DNA from: an uncultured Granulosicoccus sp.
Lineage (GTDB): Bacteria; Pseudomonadota; Gammaproteobacteria; Granulosicoccales; Granulosicoccaceae
Direction: 5' to 3'
Assembly (NCBI GenBank): GCA_937991945.1
Contig: CALKLO010000061.1
Span: 1-55,004, forward strand
Length of the DNA stretch: 55,004 nucleotides
Every line of letters begins with the position of its first letter. Positions within the stretch are counted from its first letter, which is position 1. A program made the position numbers and the translations under genes. Positions 36,120 through 45,401 of this stretch are shown here, piece after piece. Under the pieces are notes generated by a model. It was not told the origin of the DNA. It was given only the letters and a program-made list of their open reading frames with translations, and did not search any database.

Positions 36120-37688
36120 ATGTCATCAGCGGATCAAGCGGCAGAACCTCGTAGTGGTAAACGAACTCGTCGTGGACGCCGTGCGGCACCCGCTGCTGGC
36201 AGTTTTGAACAAAAGCCATTTGCGCAACCCATGCGTGGTCGAAACAGTCCTGTTGCTATCGCTTCAGAGGACGAATTACAGGCATTGCATGAGGCGTCGC
36301 TACGATTGCTTCGTGATACGGGTATTGCCGTGTTGCACGATGAAGCACGCGACATGATGGTCAAGGCAGGCGCTGAGATTGGCAAGGACGGCGTTCGCGT
36401 GCATTTCTCACCAGAATTAATAGAACAACTGATTGCCACTGTGCCTTCGCAATTCACACTGCATGCGAGAAACCCGGCGCATAATCTTATTATTGGTGGA
36501 GATTATTTAACGTTTTTTATGATGGCCAGTGCGCCTAACGCTTCTTGTCTAGATAAGGGACGCCGCACAGGTAATCGTGAGGATTATCAAAATTTCCTGA
36601 AGCTAGCGCAGCAGCATAATATTCTGCACGGAGTCGGTGGATACCCGTGCGAACCTGTTGATATACATGCATCGGTTCGACACCTAGACTGCGTGTACGA
36701 TCTACTGACCCTAACCGATAAATCATTTTGCATTTATTCCCTAGGTGCACAAAGAAATCGTGATGCGATAGAGATGACGCGCATTGGTCGTGGTGTCAGT
36801 GTTGATGAATTTAAAGATCAACCATCTGTTTGGACCGTGATTAACACCAACTCCCCGCTGCAATTAGACATACCCATGATGCAAGGCATTATTGAAATGT
36901 CATCGATGGGGCAACCGGTTGTGATCACACCGTTTACGTTGTCAGGGGCTATGGCGCCGGTCACCATCGCCGGTGCTTTGGTTCAGCAAAATGCAGAAGC
37001 GTTAGCTGGTATCGCGTTTAGCCAAATTGTTAGACCGGGTGCGCCTGCGGTGTACGGTGGTTTTACCTCCAATGTGGACATGAAGTCAGGCTCACCTGCA
37101 TTCGGCACACCTGAGTACATGAAGGCACAAATTATTGGTGGGCAATTAGCTCGTCGATATAACTTTCCTTACAGAACATCAAACGTGTGTGCAGCCAACA
37201 CCATGGATGCTCAGGCAGCGTACGAAAGTGTCTTCTCACTCTGGGGTGCCATCAACGGTGGCATGAACATGCTCAAGCATGGAGCAGGGTGGATGGAAGG
37301 TGGCTTGTGCTGCTCCTTTGAGAAGACCATCCTTGATATTGATCTATTACAGATGGTGGCAGAATTTCTAGCACCCTTAGATTTTAGCGAAGCGTCGTTG
37401 GCAGTAGACACCATCACCGAGGTAGGCCCGGGCGGACACTTCTTTGGAACAGAGCATACGCAGCAGCGGTATAAAGATGCGTTTTACTCACCGGTGCTCA
37501 GCGACTGGCGCAATTATGAGAGTTGGGAAGAAGCTGGTCAGCCTACGGCCATGCAAAAAGCCAATAGAATTTGGAAAGAACGCTTAGCGGCTTATAAAGA
37601 GCCGGAATTCGATCCAGCTATAAAAGAAGAACTGCGTGCGTTTGTACAAATGCGAAAGGATGCGGGTGGCGTAGCAACCGATTTTTAA
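36120..37688 (+). CDS. MttB-family (trimethylamine methyltransferase-like) protein, no pyrrolysine
   Basis: A 522-aa TIM-barrel methyltransferase of the COG5598/MttB superfamily. The first about 45 residues are a basic low-complexity tail (GKRTRRGRRAAPAAG). The catalytic domain shows HEASLRLLRDTGIAVLHDEA, the DYLTFFMMASAPNASCLDKG region and late TITEVGPGGHFFGTEHTQQ with DAFYSPVLSDWRNYE. There is no in-frame TAG, so it lacks the pyrrolysine of true MttB. Non-Pyl members such as MtgB demethylate quaternary amines, for example glycine betaine, to a corrinoid protein. No corrinoid protein is encoded here. The choline-sulfatase and dehydrogenase genes that follow suggest a quaternary-amine substrate. 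Confidence 0.88.
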   Translation: MSSADQAAEPRSGKRTRRGRRAAPAAGSFEQKPFAQPMRGRNSPVAIASEDELQALHEASLRLLRDTGIAVLHDEARDMMVKAGAEIGKDGVRVHFSPELIEQLIATVPSQFTLHARNPAHNLIIGGDYLTFFMMASAPNASCLDKGRRTGNREDYQNFLKLAQQHNILHGVGGYPCEPVDIHASVRHLDCVYDLLTLTDKSFCIYSLGAQRNRDAIEMTRIGRGVSVDEFKDQPSVWTVINTNSPLQLDIPMMQGIIEMSSMGQPVVITPFTLSGAMAPVTIAGALVQQNAEALAGIAFSQIVRPGAPAVYGGFTSNVDMKSGSPAFGTPEYMKAQIIGGQLARRYNFPYRTSNVCAANTMDAQAAYESVFSLWGAINGGMNMLKHGAGWMEGGLCCSFEKTILDIDLLQMVAEFLAPLDFSEASLAVDTITEVGPGGHFFGTEHTQQRYKDAFYSPVLSDWRNYESWEEAGQPTAMQKANRIWKERLAAYKEPEFDPAIKEELRAFVQMRKDAGGVATDF

Positions 37689-37715
37689 TGGTAAGAACCT
37701 TGAGTATTAAAGCAG

Positions 37716-39269
37716 ATGGATAGTAAGCCGAATTTTCTAATTCTCATGGTGGACCAATTGACGGGTCTGTTTTGGGAAGATGGGCCCGCCGATTTTCTAG
37801 ATGTGCCTAATCTGCGTAAGCTTGCACAGCGTAGCGTTAATTTTTCTAACGCGTATTCGCCCAGCCCACTGTGTACTCCAGCGCGGGGTTCTTTCATGGC
37901 GGGCATGTTGCCGTCGTCTACCACCGTGTATGACAACGCGGCTGAGTTCCCCTCCAACTTGCCTACGTTTGCCCACTACCTACGTGCCGCCGGTTACTAC
38001 ACAGCGCTGAGCGGCAAAATGCATTTTGTGGGTGCGGATCAATTACACGGCTTTGAAGATCGATTAACAACCGACATATACCCTGCTGATTTTGGCTGGA
38101 CACCAGACTGGCGAGTGCCATTCGAACGAGTCGACTGGTGGTATCACAACTTGTCATCTGTCACTGAGGCAGGAGTTGCATTAACCTCAAACCAGCTTGA
38201 GTACGACGATGAGGTTGTTTATCACGCTAAACGTAGTTTGCTAAATATTGCGCGTAAAAGGGATGATCGTCCTTTTTGTTTAACGGCTAGTTTTACCCAT
38301 CCTCATGACCCTTATACCGCGCGCCCTGAATACTGGGCAAAATATGAAGGCGTGGATATTCCTGAGCCTTCTGTGCCTGCGCTGGATGGCGATCAACGTG
38401 ATCCACACAGCCAAAGAATTTACGATTCAGTCGACGCTAGTCGTTTCCAGGTCACCGATGATCATGTGAAAAATGCACGGCGTGCTTACTGCGCCAACAT
38501 CAGTTATTTGGATGACAAAATTGGTGAGCTGTTAGAAACACTCGACAATTGTGGTTTCACTGACAACACCGTGGTGGTCTTCTTGTCCGATCATGGTGAC
38601 ATGTTGGGCGAGCGTGGCTTATGGTACAAAATGAATTTCTTCGAAGGGGCCTCTCGTATTCCGTTATCTATTGCGGCGCCCGGAAAATTTAAACCACACA
38701 ATGTCTCCATGCCTGCCACGGCTATGGATGTCCTACCCACGTTGCTTGAGCTTGCAGGCGTTGATGAAAGCCAAATAGCTATGGCACTCGATGGTCAGTC
38801 TTTAGTGAGTGCTGCACTGGGCAATGCACAAGCCGACAGAATGATCGCTACCGAGTACATGGCAGAAGGATCAGTCTCACCGATGATTATGCTAAGACAG
38901 GGGCCATGGAAGTTCTTACATTGTGCTGCTGACCCTATGCAGTTGTTTAATCTTGATGACGACCCGCTTGAGCAACACAACTTGGCAGATAGTGCTAAGC
39001 ATGCCGATACGCTCAAGCATTTTGTTGATGCAATGAATGAGCGTTGGAATCTGGAGGTACTGGATGAAGATGTTCGAGAGAATCAGCAGCGGCGAATACT
39101 GTGCTACGAAGCGTTACGGCAAGGACGATATACCGCGTGGGATCACCAACCCGTGCAAGATGCCTCAGAGCGTTTTATGCGTAATCATCTTGATCTTAAT
39201 GATGTTGAGGCGGGTAATCGTGTGCCCGTACGACCGCATACTCCCCCTATGAATCACGGTAGCAATTAA
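37716..39269 (+). CDS. betC: Choline-sulfatase
   Basis: Hydrolyses choline-O-sulfate to choline and sulfate. A 517-aa type I sulfatase: [10 protein letters not shown] carries the formylglycine site Cys53 (CxPxR, with Arg57), VDQLTGLFW replaces the early metal Asp region, [15 protein letters not shown] is the second metal site, and THPHDPY the His cluster. The C-terminal region from about residue 440 ([20 protein letters not shown]) is the extension typical of BetC. No signal peptide is present, so it acts in the cytoplasm. Maturation of Cys53 needs a formylglycine-generating enzyme or equivalent, not seen in the window. Confidence 0.93.
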   Translation: MDSKPNFLILMVDQLTGLFWEDGPADFLDVPNLRKLAQRSVNFSNAYSPSPLCTPARGSFMAGMLPSSTTVYDNAAEFPSNLPTFAHYLRAAGYYTALSGKMHFVGADQLHGFEDRLTTDIYPADFGWTPDWRVPFERVDWWYHNLSSVTEAGVALTSNQLEYDDEVVYHAKRSLLNIARKRDDRPFCLTASFTHPHDPYTARPEYWAKYEGVDIPEPSVPALDGDQRDPHSQRIYDSVDASRFQVTDDHVKNARRAYCANISYLDDKIGELLETLDNCGFTDNTVVVFLSDHGDMLGERGLWYKMNFFEGASRIPLSIAAPGKFKPHNVSMPATAMDVLPTLLELAGVDESQIAMALDGQSLVSAALGNAQADRMIATEYMAEGSVSPMIMLRQGPWKFLHCAADPMQLFNLDDDPLEQHNLADSAKHADTLKHFVDAMNERWNLEVLDEDVRENQQRRILCYEALRQGRYTAWDHQPVQDASERFMRNHLDLNDVEAGNRVPVRPHTPPMNHGSN

Positions 39270-39283
39270 AGGACTATTTCGCT

Positions 39284-40963
39284 ATGAACGAATTTGACTA
39301 CATTGTCGTGGGTGCGGGTTCTGCCGGATGCATTCTGGCTAATCGCTTATCCGAAGACCCTAACGTGTCGGTTGCGCTATTGGAGGCGGGTGGTTCTGAT
39401 AACAGTATTTTTGTGCGAATGCCTACGGCCCTGTCCATACCGATGAATATGCCGCGTTTCAATTGGGGGTTTGAATCCGAAAAAGAACCGGGTTTGGATG
39501 GACGCCGATTAGACTGCCCCAGAGGTAAGGTCATGGGCGGGTCATCATCGATAAACGGTATGGCCTTCGTCAGGGGGCACGCCTGCGATATAGACCAATG
39601 GGAATCAGCTGGTGCTAAAGGTTGGAACTATGCCAACTGTTTACCGTACTACAAGAAGCTTGAATCTTGGCACCATGGTGAAAGTGAGTATCGTGGTGGG
39701 GATGGACCTGTCGGTGTCAACGCTGGAAACGATATGCGTCTGAATCCTTTGTATCAGGCATTTATTGACTCTGGACAAGATGCTGGTTATCCCTTTACTG
39801 CTGATTATAACGGCTTTCAGCAAGAGGGCTTTGGGCAAAAGCACATGTCTGTAAAGGATGGGGTGCGCTCATCGACTTCTCGCAGTTACATTGATCCTGT
39901 GCGTTCTCGACCCAACTTGAAAGTCATCTCAAGAGTACATGTCGACCAAATTATTATGGAGGGTAATCGCGCTGTTGGAGTTCGCTACATCACAGCAAAC
40001 CGGCAGTTAAAACTCTTCAGTCGAGCCGAAGTCATTTTGTGTGCAGGCTCCATTGGCTCGCCAGCGATTTTGCAACGTTCAGGCATTGGCCCTGCTAAGA
40101 CACTTAACGATGCAGGTGTTGATGTAGTGGTTGATTCGCCCGGAGTCGGGGAGAACTTACAGGATCACCTAGAAGTCTATTTTCAATACGAGTGCACGCA
40201 ACCGGTATCACTCAACCGTGAACTCTCTTGGTGGCGTAAAGGGCTTATTGGTGCTCGCTGGGTAGCGACTAAGCGTGGCTTGGGTGCCACTAACCATTTT
40301 GAATCGTGTGGCTTTATTCGCTCACGAGCAGGTTTGAAATCACCCAATATTCAATATCATTTTTTGCCTGGTGCAATGCGTTATGACGGGCGTGCAGCCT
40401 TTGCAGGAGACGGTTTTCAAGTCCATGTAGGGCCCAATAAGCCCAGTAGTCGAGGTCGTGTTGCCATACGCTCCTCAGACCCGATGACGGCTCCCAGTAT
40501 CTTATTCAATTACCTACAGCATGACCAAGACAAACAGGATTGGCGTGATTGCATTCGCTTAACGCGCGAAATTTTACAGCAATCGTCAATGGCACCTTTT
40601 CGTGGAAACGAAATTCAACCGGGTATGCACATTGACTCTGATGAGAGTATCGATGCTTGGGTAAAAGAAAATGTCGAAAGCGCCTACCATCCATCGTGCA
40701 GCGTAAAGCTAGGTGCGGATGATGACCCCATGGCCGTGTTAGACAGCGAGTGTCGTGTGCGTGGGTGTGAAGGTTTGCGCGTGGTGGATTCTTCGATTTT
40801 TCCAGTGATCACAAATGGCAATTTAAACGCGCCAAGTATGATGGTTGCGGAGCGAGCCGCAGATCTAATCCGAAATACACATTTGCCTGCAGAGGATGTT
40901 CCTGTGTGGCAGCCAGATGATTGGGAAAACAGTCAGCGCTCAGTGACTGGGCACGAGCGCTGA
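39284..40963 (+). CDS. betA: Choline dehydrogenase-like GMC oxidoreductase
   Basis: An FAD enzyme of 559 aa that oxidises choline to betaine aldehyde, and possibly onward to glycine betaine. The Rossmann motif VGAGSAGC starts at about residue 9, followed by LLEAGG and the GMC signature [13 protein letters not shown]. The catalytic His lies in [10 protein letters not shown], and [10 protein letters not shown] closes the active site, as in BetA. It is the last gene of the upp-mttB-betC-betA run, 14 bases after betC. No betB (aldehyde dehydrogenase) or betI is seen nearby. Other alcohols cannot be excluded, but the neighbouring betC makes choline the best guess. Confidence 0.88.
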   Translation: MNEFDYIVVGAGSAGCILANRLSEDPNVSVALLEAGGSDNSIFVRMPTALSIPMNMPRFNWGFESEKEPGLDGRRLDCPRGKVMGGSSSINGMAFVRGHACDIDQWESAGAKGWNYANCLPYYKKLESWHHGESEYRGGDGPVGVNAGNDMRLNPLYQAFIDSGQDAGYPFTADYNGFQQEGFGQKHMSVKDGVRSSTSRSYIDPVRSRPNLKVISRVHVDQIIMEGNRAVGVRYITANRQLKLFSRAEVILCAGSIGSPAILQRSGIGPAKTLNDAGVDVVVDSPGVGENLQDHLEVYFQYECTQPVSLNRELSWWRKGLIGARWVATKRGLGATNHFESCGFIRSRAGLKSPNIQYHFLPGAMRYDGRAAFAGDGFQVHVGPNKPSSRGRVAIRSSDPMTAPSILFNYLQHDQDKQDWRDCIRLTREILQQSSMAPFRGNEIQPGMHIDSDESIDAWVKENVESAYHPSCSVKLGADDDPMAVLDSECRVRGCEGLRVVDSSIFPVITNGNLNAPSMMVAERAADLIRNTHLPAEDVPVWQPDDWENSQRSVTGHER

Positions 40964-40987
40964 CATCAAGTCGATACAGTATCGACT
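40932..40987. terminator. Two adjacent hairpins at the betA / FKBP convergent junction
   Basis: Hairpin one spans the betA stop: GTCAGCGCTC (40932-40941) pairs perfectly with GAGCGCTGAC (40955-40964) across 13 bases. Hairpin two follows: AGTCGATA (40969-40976) and TATCGACT (40980-40987) around CAG; it covers the FKBP stop on the other strand. Neither has a clear T tract. Together they probably separate the convergent transcripts. Confidence 0.5.
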
Positions 40988-41663
40988 ATTTGATTTCTAA
41001 CAGTTCTACCTCAAAGATCAGAGTCTCGCCGGGTCCGATTGCCTGGCCAGCACCACGATCACCGTAAGCCAGGTCAGATGGAATAACAAAGCGGAACTTA
41101 GAGCCGACGTTCATAAGCTGTAGTCCTTCTGTCCAACCAGGAATCACACCCTTAAGTGGGAATGATGCAGGCTCGCCACGAGCAATAGAGCTATCGAATT
41201 CAGTACCGTCGAGTAGGGTGCCCACGTAGTGAACACTAACGGTATCGTCAGCTGTTGGCTTGGCGCCTTCAGCTGCTGTGATTACTTCGTATTGAAGTCC
41301 GCTCTCAGTCGTTGTTACACCTTCTTTGGCTTTGTTTTCAGCTAAGAAGTCCTGACCCACTTGGGCAGCTGCTGCAGAGGCTTCAGTGGCGACACGCTGT
41401 TGCTCAGCTTCCAGTGCTGCCTGAGCTTCTTCAGGTGTCATTAGAGTCTCTTCACCCGCATGCTGTGCCTTCATGGCTAGAAATAAAACGTCTAGGTCTA
41501 GATCGCCGTATTGAGAGAGCACGCGATCACCAATCATTAGGCCCAAGCCATAGCTGACTTTAGCTTTGTCGGTGTCTAGAGCGACGTCCTGTGCGAATAC
41601 GGGAGCTGCTAGGAGGCTGCTGATTACCAGTGTTGTAGCGCTGGCAAGTAGAATCTTTTTCAT
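40986..41663 (-). CDS. FKBP-type peptidyl-prolyl isomerase, periplasmic (FkpA/Mip type)
   Basis: A 225-aa periplasmic prolyl isomerase and chaperone. The signal peptide (MKKILLASATT...APVFAQ) is followed by an alpha-helical dimerisation domain (VSYGLGLMIGDRVLSQYGD and an Ala/Glu-rich helix with EAQAALEAEQQRV). The C-terminal FKBP domain has VSVHYVGTLLDGTEFDSS, GVIPGWTEGLQLM and FVIPSDLAYGDRGAG, the usual active-site motifs. The ATG at 41663 starts the signal peptide; the frame extends to a TTG at 41684 that is not needed. It is convergent with betA. Confidence 0.93.
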   Translation of the reverse strand: MKKILLASATTLVISSLLAAPVFAQDVALDTDKAKVSYGLGLMIGDRVLSQYGDLDLDVLFLAMKAQHAGEETLMTPEEAQAALEAEQQRVATEASAAAAQVGQDFLAENKAKEGVTTTESGLQYEVITAAEGAKPTADDTVSVHYVGTLLDGTEFDSSIARGEPASFPLKGVIPGWTEGLQLMNVGSKFRFVIPSDLAYGDRGAGQAIGPGETLIFEVELLEIK

Positions 41664-41718
41664 TAGGTGGTTGAATCCTATCAATGGGGTTATTCGTTAA
41701 TTAATCGCGCGCACTATG

Positions 41719-42132
41719 TCATAGATCTTCTGGCAATGTGCCGATCATACGTATACCCAAATTATCATTATCGGCGCCCTTTTTGGGAATCCAAGTAGCC
41801 AGGTTACTCGATCGCAAGAAGTGCTCAGTGTTCATCTCGTTCGCGTGATCAGACAGGAGCGAGTCTACTTGGTTCTCCAAGTGCTCTGGATAGGTCGCTA
41901 CAACGTCCCGTTGGTAACCTTCACAGCCGATAGCTACGTCTCGTTGCAGGGCTAGGATAGAGCCGCGATGCGCATCACGATGACGCTGTATGCATTGATG
42001 CCAGCGCGTGAGCGACATCCTTTGTTCCTCAGTGGTATACACGTCCCCATTGGTGATGGAGCATGCGCCACACATAACCGTTAATACGGCTACCAGTAGA
42101 ATATTGGGGGTCGAGATTGCTGACACTGACAT
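41719..42132 (-). CDS. Small envelope protein of unknown function, possible lipoprotein
   Basis: A 137-aa protein, not recognised. The N-terminus has a hydrophobic segment ILLVAVLTVMCGACS, with Cys residues that could serve as a lipobox (CGAC), although the -3 residue is not standard. The rest is soluble, with a helical stretch (RMSLTRWHQCIQRHRDAHRG) and further Cys. The ATG at 42132 is preferred because GAGGAAA lies just upstream; the frame could extend to 42153. It is on the same strand as the FKBP gene, 55 bases before it. Confidence 0.6.
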   Translation of the reverse strand: MSVSAISTPNILLVAVLTVMCGACSITNGDVYTTEEQRMSLTRWHQCIQRHRDAHRGSILALQRDVAIGCEGYQRDVVATYPEHLENQVDSLLSDHANEMNTEHFLRSSNLATWIPKKGADNDNLGIRMIGTLPEDL

Positions 42133-42232
42133 CGATTTTCCTCGAGCGGGCATCCAGTGACAGGATGCGACACCTAACGAATTTCTAATAATGTCTAGCT
42201 AGCGGCTCAAAATTAGGTTTTTCGAGTACCCG

Positions 42233-42272
42233 AGCCGTGTCAGCCGGCTTAAATCACACACGGCTTTGTTTT
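42233..42272. terminator. Hairpin downstream of the MFS gene
   Basis: AGCCGTGT (42233-42240) and ACACGGCT (42258-42265) form an 8-bp stem, with TTGTTTTTT following on the plus strand. A second overlapping dyad, AAATCAC (42251-42257) and GTGATTT (42275-42281), competes with it. The T tract suits rightward transcription, yet the flanking genes run leftward, so its role is uncertain. Confidence 0.4.
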
Positions 42273-42279
42273 TTGTGAT

Positions 42280-43476
42280 TTAGCTAACGTTTGAAGCCAA
42301 GGCTGGGCGGCGTATGCGCGATAGCCAAATGACCGCAAGGCCAGTAATAAGCAAAAAGGGGATAACCGATATATTGACGATGCGATAGCCGAATAGGTGG
42401 TGCATGCCGCCGGCAGCTAATGCCGTGATCGTCACGGTGCTAAACACGATGAGATCGTTCGCTGCTTGCGTCCGTGATTTTTCTGAACTCTGGTAGACAT
42501 CAGTCAACAGCGATGTGCCGCCTATAAATAGAAAATTCCAGCTCACACCTAATAGAACGAGTGATGCTGTGTAATGCATCATGCTACTGCCCATGAGGTT
42601 TATAGCCACACAACTCAGACCTAGAGCGACACCCATACCGAGCACTTTTACAATGCCGATTTTTTGAATGAGGTGCCCAGTGATAAAGGAGGGTGCAAAC
42701 ATGGAAACCACATGCCATTGAATGACAAAGGCGGTAGCTCCCAGTCCATACGAGTGATCTTGCATGGCCAATGGTGTGGCCGTCATAACAAGATTCATGG
42801 TGCCGTAACCCAGCATTTGGCACAGCACCGCAATGATGAAAACGGGTTGTGCCAGAATCAATGTTAACGAGCGACCGTTATAAGGCTCATCGCTTTTAAC
42901 CGGTGCTGGCAAATCAGCAAAGGCGATTGTCATCATGGACAAAAAATACACGCCGATTAAAACGGCAAATGGTCCAGCAAAAAGGCTACTTGGAAAAAAG
43001 CCGGCACTCCAATTGGCCAGGTTAGGCCCAATGAAGGCTGCGATTACGCCGCCTGCCATCACCATAGAAATGGCCAATGATTTACCCGATAGTGGGACGA
43101 CTTCTGCTGCGGTAAATCGGTAGTAATTACCAAAGGCTGCAAATAGACCAAAGCAGATTGTGGCCAAGCAATAGCCAATGAAGTGACCGTTGAAGACAGA
43201 CCATAATGCAATGCAGGCCCCAACAACACCAATTGAGCCGCCAATTAAAAATCCGGCTTTACGGCCAATTTTCCCCATGATCAATGAAGCCGGCACACTG
43301 CCACACATAATGGCAAAGAACTGTAACGCTAATGGCAGGGTAGATAAGCGTTTATCTGGGGCTAGTTCAAAACCAATGAGTGCTGAGATAGTTATCAGTA
43401 GTGATGCGCATATGTATAAGTACGCGTTGCACAGTGACAACAGGTAAATAGACTTAGGTAGACGCGTGGTACTCAT
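42280..43476 (-). CDS. MFS transporter
   Basis: A 398-aa major facilitator superfamily protein with about twelve membrane helices. The loop 2-3 motif is recognisable in modified form (MGKIGRKAGFLIGGSIG), and a second-half repeat is seen as GHLIQKIGIVKVLGMG. Mid-loop residues include a short hydrophilic stretch (ADLPAPVKSDEPYNGRS). The substrate is not predictable; the family members I associate with it are drug or sugar efflux type. The gene starts nine bases after the YlqF gene stop, so it is the third gene of the cvfB-ylqF transcript. Confidence 0.85.
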   Translation of the reverse strand: MSTTRLPKSIYLLSLCNAYLYICASLLITISALIGFELAPDKRLSTLPLALQFFAIMCGSVPASLIMGKIGRKAGFLIGGSIGVVGACIALWSVFNGHFIGYCLATICFGLFAAFGNYYRFTAAEVVPLSGKSLAISMVMAGGVIAAFIGPNLANWSAGFFPSSLFAGPFAVLIGVYFLSMMTIAFADLPAPVKSDEPYNGRSLTLILAQPVFIIAVLCQMLGYGTMNLVMTATPLAMQDHSYGLGATAFVIQWHVVSMFAPSFITGHLIQKIGIVKVLGMGVALGLSCVAINLMGSSMMHYTASLVLLGVSWNFLFIGGTSLLTDVYQSSEKSRTQAANDLIVFSTVTITALAAGGMHHLFGYRIVNISVIPFLLITGLAVIWLSRIRRPALASNVS

Positions 43477-43485
43477 ATCGAAAGG

Positions 43486-44448
43486 CTAGGGTCGTTTGGC
43501 GGCATTTTTGCGCGCGCGGTTTTCTGCACGCTCTTGAGTTTTCTTCTCTTTTCGAGCCTCTTTCTTGGCTGCTATTTTAGCTAGTCTCGCTTCAGTCTCT
43601 TGGAGCTCTTTCAGCCGTATAGCAGGTGTCTCGAGGGTCATTCCACCGAGTAAGCCGTCTCTAAATTCTTGAAGTAGTAGTCTGCCTGCGCGATCAAAAT
43701 CGACCATAGCGCCGGCACCTATACAGCCGCGTTTACGGCCAATGCACTCCAGTGTGTCAACACTGTCGTTTAAGGGGAGTTCCGCTCCGTAACGTGCCCG
43801 AAGCGCATCGCCGTATTCGACGATTAAATGATCGAGTAGGTAGCTGGCAACTTCTGCGCTATCCATAGCCGTATCTCGAACAGCGCCGGTGGCAGCGAGT
43901 CGGTACCCGCTGGCAGCATTTTCGAATTTCGGCCACAGCACCCCAGGAGTATCGCGAAGGTTCCAGGAGTCGGTCAGTATGATTAATTGTTGGCGTTTGG
44001 TAATTGCAGGTTCGTTACCCGTCTTTGCATGAACGCGGCCAGTCAACTTATTAATCAGTGTGGACTTGCCAACGTTGGGTATGCCAACGACCATCGCTAC
44101 GCGTGATTTAAGGCGAGGCGTTTTAGTGACCGTCACCAACGCTTTGAGACGTTCTGGAATTTCTTTGTACTTTGCAGGTTCAGCGGTTGAAATCGCCAAG
44201 GCATCTTGTTGTTCATTAGATCGGAAAAACTCCAACCATTCTTCGGTTCTAGATTTATCAGCGAGATCTGATTTTGTCAGCACGCGTAATACGGGCTTGT
44301 GTTTGGCGATGTCGGTGAGCATGGGGTTATCGCTGCTCCACGGAATGCGCGCGTCAAGCACCTCCAAGATGACATCGATTTCTGGCAGCACTTTGGCCAT
44401 CTCTTTTCGGGCTTTGTGCATATGCCCTGGAAACCAATTGATGGTCAT
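43486..44448 (-). CDS. Circularly permuted ribosome-biogenesis GTPase (YlqF/RbgA family)
   Basis: A 320-aa GTPase with permuted motif order: G4 (TKSD, residues 58-61) comes first, then G1 (GIPNVGKST, 122-130) and G3 (DTPG, about 166). MTINWFPGHMHKARKEM is the family start. In Bacillus, RbgA helps late 50S assembly; in gammaproteobacteria the role is less clear. The C-terminal 40 residues are a Lys/Arg/Glu-rich tail (EARKEKKTQERAENRARKN) longer than usual, likely RNA-binding. It lies 12 bases behind the CvfB-like gene, in one transcript. Confidence 0.92.
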   Translation of the reverse strand: MTINWFPGHMHKARKEMAKVLPEIDVILEVLDARIPWSSDNPMLTDIAKHKPVLRVLTKSDLADKSRTEEWLEFFRSNEQQDALAISTAEPAKYKEIPERLKALVTVTKTPRLKSRVAMVVGIPNVGKSTLINKLTGRVHAKTGNEPAITKRQQLIILTDSWNLRDTPGVLWPKFENAASGYRLAATGAVRDTAMDSAEVASYLLDHLIVEYGDALRARYGAELPLNDSVDTLECIGRKRGCIGAGAMVDFDRAGRLLLQEFRDGLLGGMTLETPAIRLKELQETEARLAKIAAKKEARKEKKTQERAENRARKNAAKRP

Positions 44449-44460
44449 CGTATTGCAGGC

Positions 44461-45300
44461 CTACTCTTGTGGCTGTGTATTGAGTTCGATGTGATCGGGA
44501 TGTATGACGATTTTTCGTTCCCGGTACAAAGCGCTGATCGCTTTCTTAAAATTCTTTTTACTGACTTGAAAAATGGCCTGAATGGCTTCGGGTGAACTCT
44601 TATCACAGAGTTCACAACGGCCATCATTGTCTTGCAAGTACGTGATAATGCGGGCTGAGAGTTCTGGTGCCAGTTCTTTCGAACGAGGTTGCAGCGTCAG
44701 ATCAATACGGCCATCGTGGCGCAATCGTTTCACGTAGCCGGTATGCAGTTCGCCGACGCGGATAGCTTGGAAAATCTCGTCTTTGTACAAAAGACCTACG
44801 GCACGATTATCAACCACCGCTTTCAGACCTAAATCAGTGCGCTGGAATATCAATAGCGATACCGACTGCCAAGGCTTCAGATCGTCTACGATTTCAGGCA
44901 GGTGGTGATCTAATCGACTGCTGGCAGCGAGACGCCCTGAATTGTCTTTATAGACGAGCACGCTCTCGTGACGGCCAATTTCAAGCGGACGACGTTGTTC
45001 TGCGAAAGGCAGGAGTAGGTTTTTTGATAAGCCCCAATCTAGAAACGCGCCAGCATTGGTGATGTCGACAACCTTAAGAGATGCGCACTGTCCTCTCTGC
45101 ACCATAGGCATGGTCATGGTGGCGATAGGATCGCCAGCACCGTTGTTGTAGAGAAAAACCTCGAGGGTATCGCCAGGTGCTGCCAAAGGGGCCTCACTGG
45201 TGTTCATCAACACGGGACCGAGTTCATGGCCCTCAAGTGTGATGGATTCGCGATTGACCTCATTAACGAGGAGTTCTGATGTATAGCCGATTTCCAACAT
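44461..45300 (-). CDS. CvfB-family S1 RNA-binding protein
   Basis: A 279-aa protein of the CvfB/YitL family: tandem S1-like OB folds and a C-terminal winged helix. Signatures are SLKVVDITNAGAFLDWGLSKNLLLPF (S1 domain), SVLVYKDNSGRLAASSRLD, and GYVKRLRHDGRIDLTLQP. The wHTH end reads ALYRERKIVIHPDHIEL. It binds RNA in homologues, with virulence effects in Staphylococcus. It heads a three-gene transcript with the YlqF and MFS genes. It diverges from dusC, with 62 to 101 bases between the starts. Confidence 0.88.
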   Translation of the reverse strand: MLEIGYTSELLVNEVNRESITLEGHELGPVLMNTSEAPLAAPGDTLEVFLYNNGAGDPIATMTMPMVQRGQCASLKVVDITNAGAFLDWGLSKNLLLPFAEQRRPLEIGRHESVLVYKDNSGRLAASSRLDHHLPEIVDDLKPWQSVSLLIFQRTDLGLKAVVDNRAVGLLYKDEIFQAIRVGELHTGYVKRLRHDGRIDLTLQPRSKELAPELSARIITYLQDNDGRCELCDKSSPEAIQAIFQVSKKNFKKAISALYRERKIVIHPDHIELNTQPQE

Positions 45301-45401
45301 GGGGGCAGTGTAGGCGGGTGTCTAACGATAAGCCAGTGATGATACGCGTGTAGCGTTATCATGTGATGCTTAGCACTATTATTAAGCTCTTTATCTCTCT
45401 T

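Noticed and set aside
36120-37688. Pyrrolysine in the MttB-like protein
   Set aside because: The reading frame runs to its TAA stop without an in-frame TAG.
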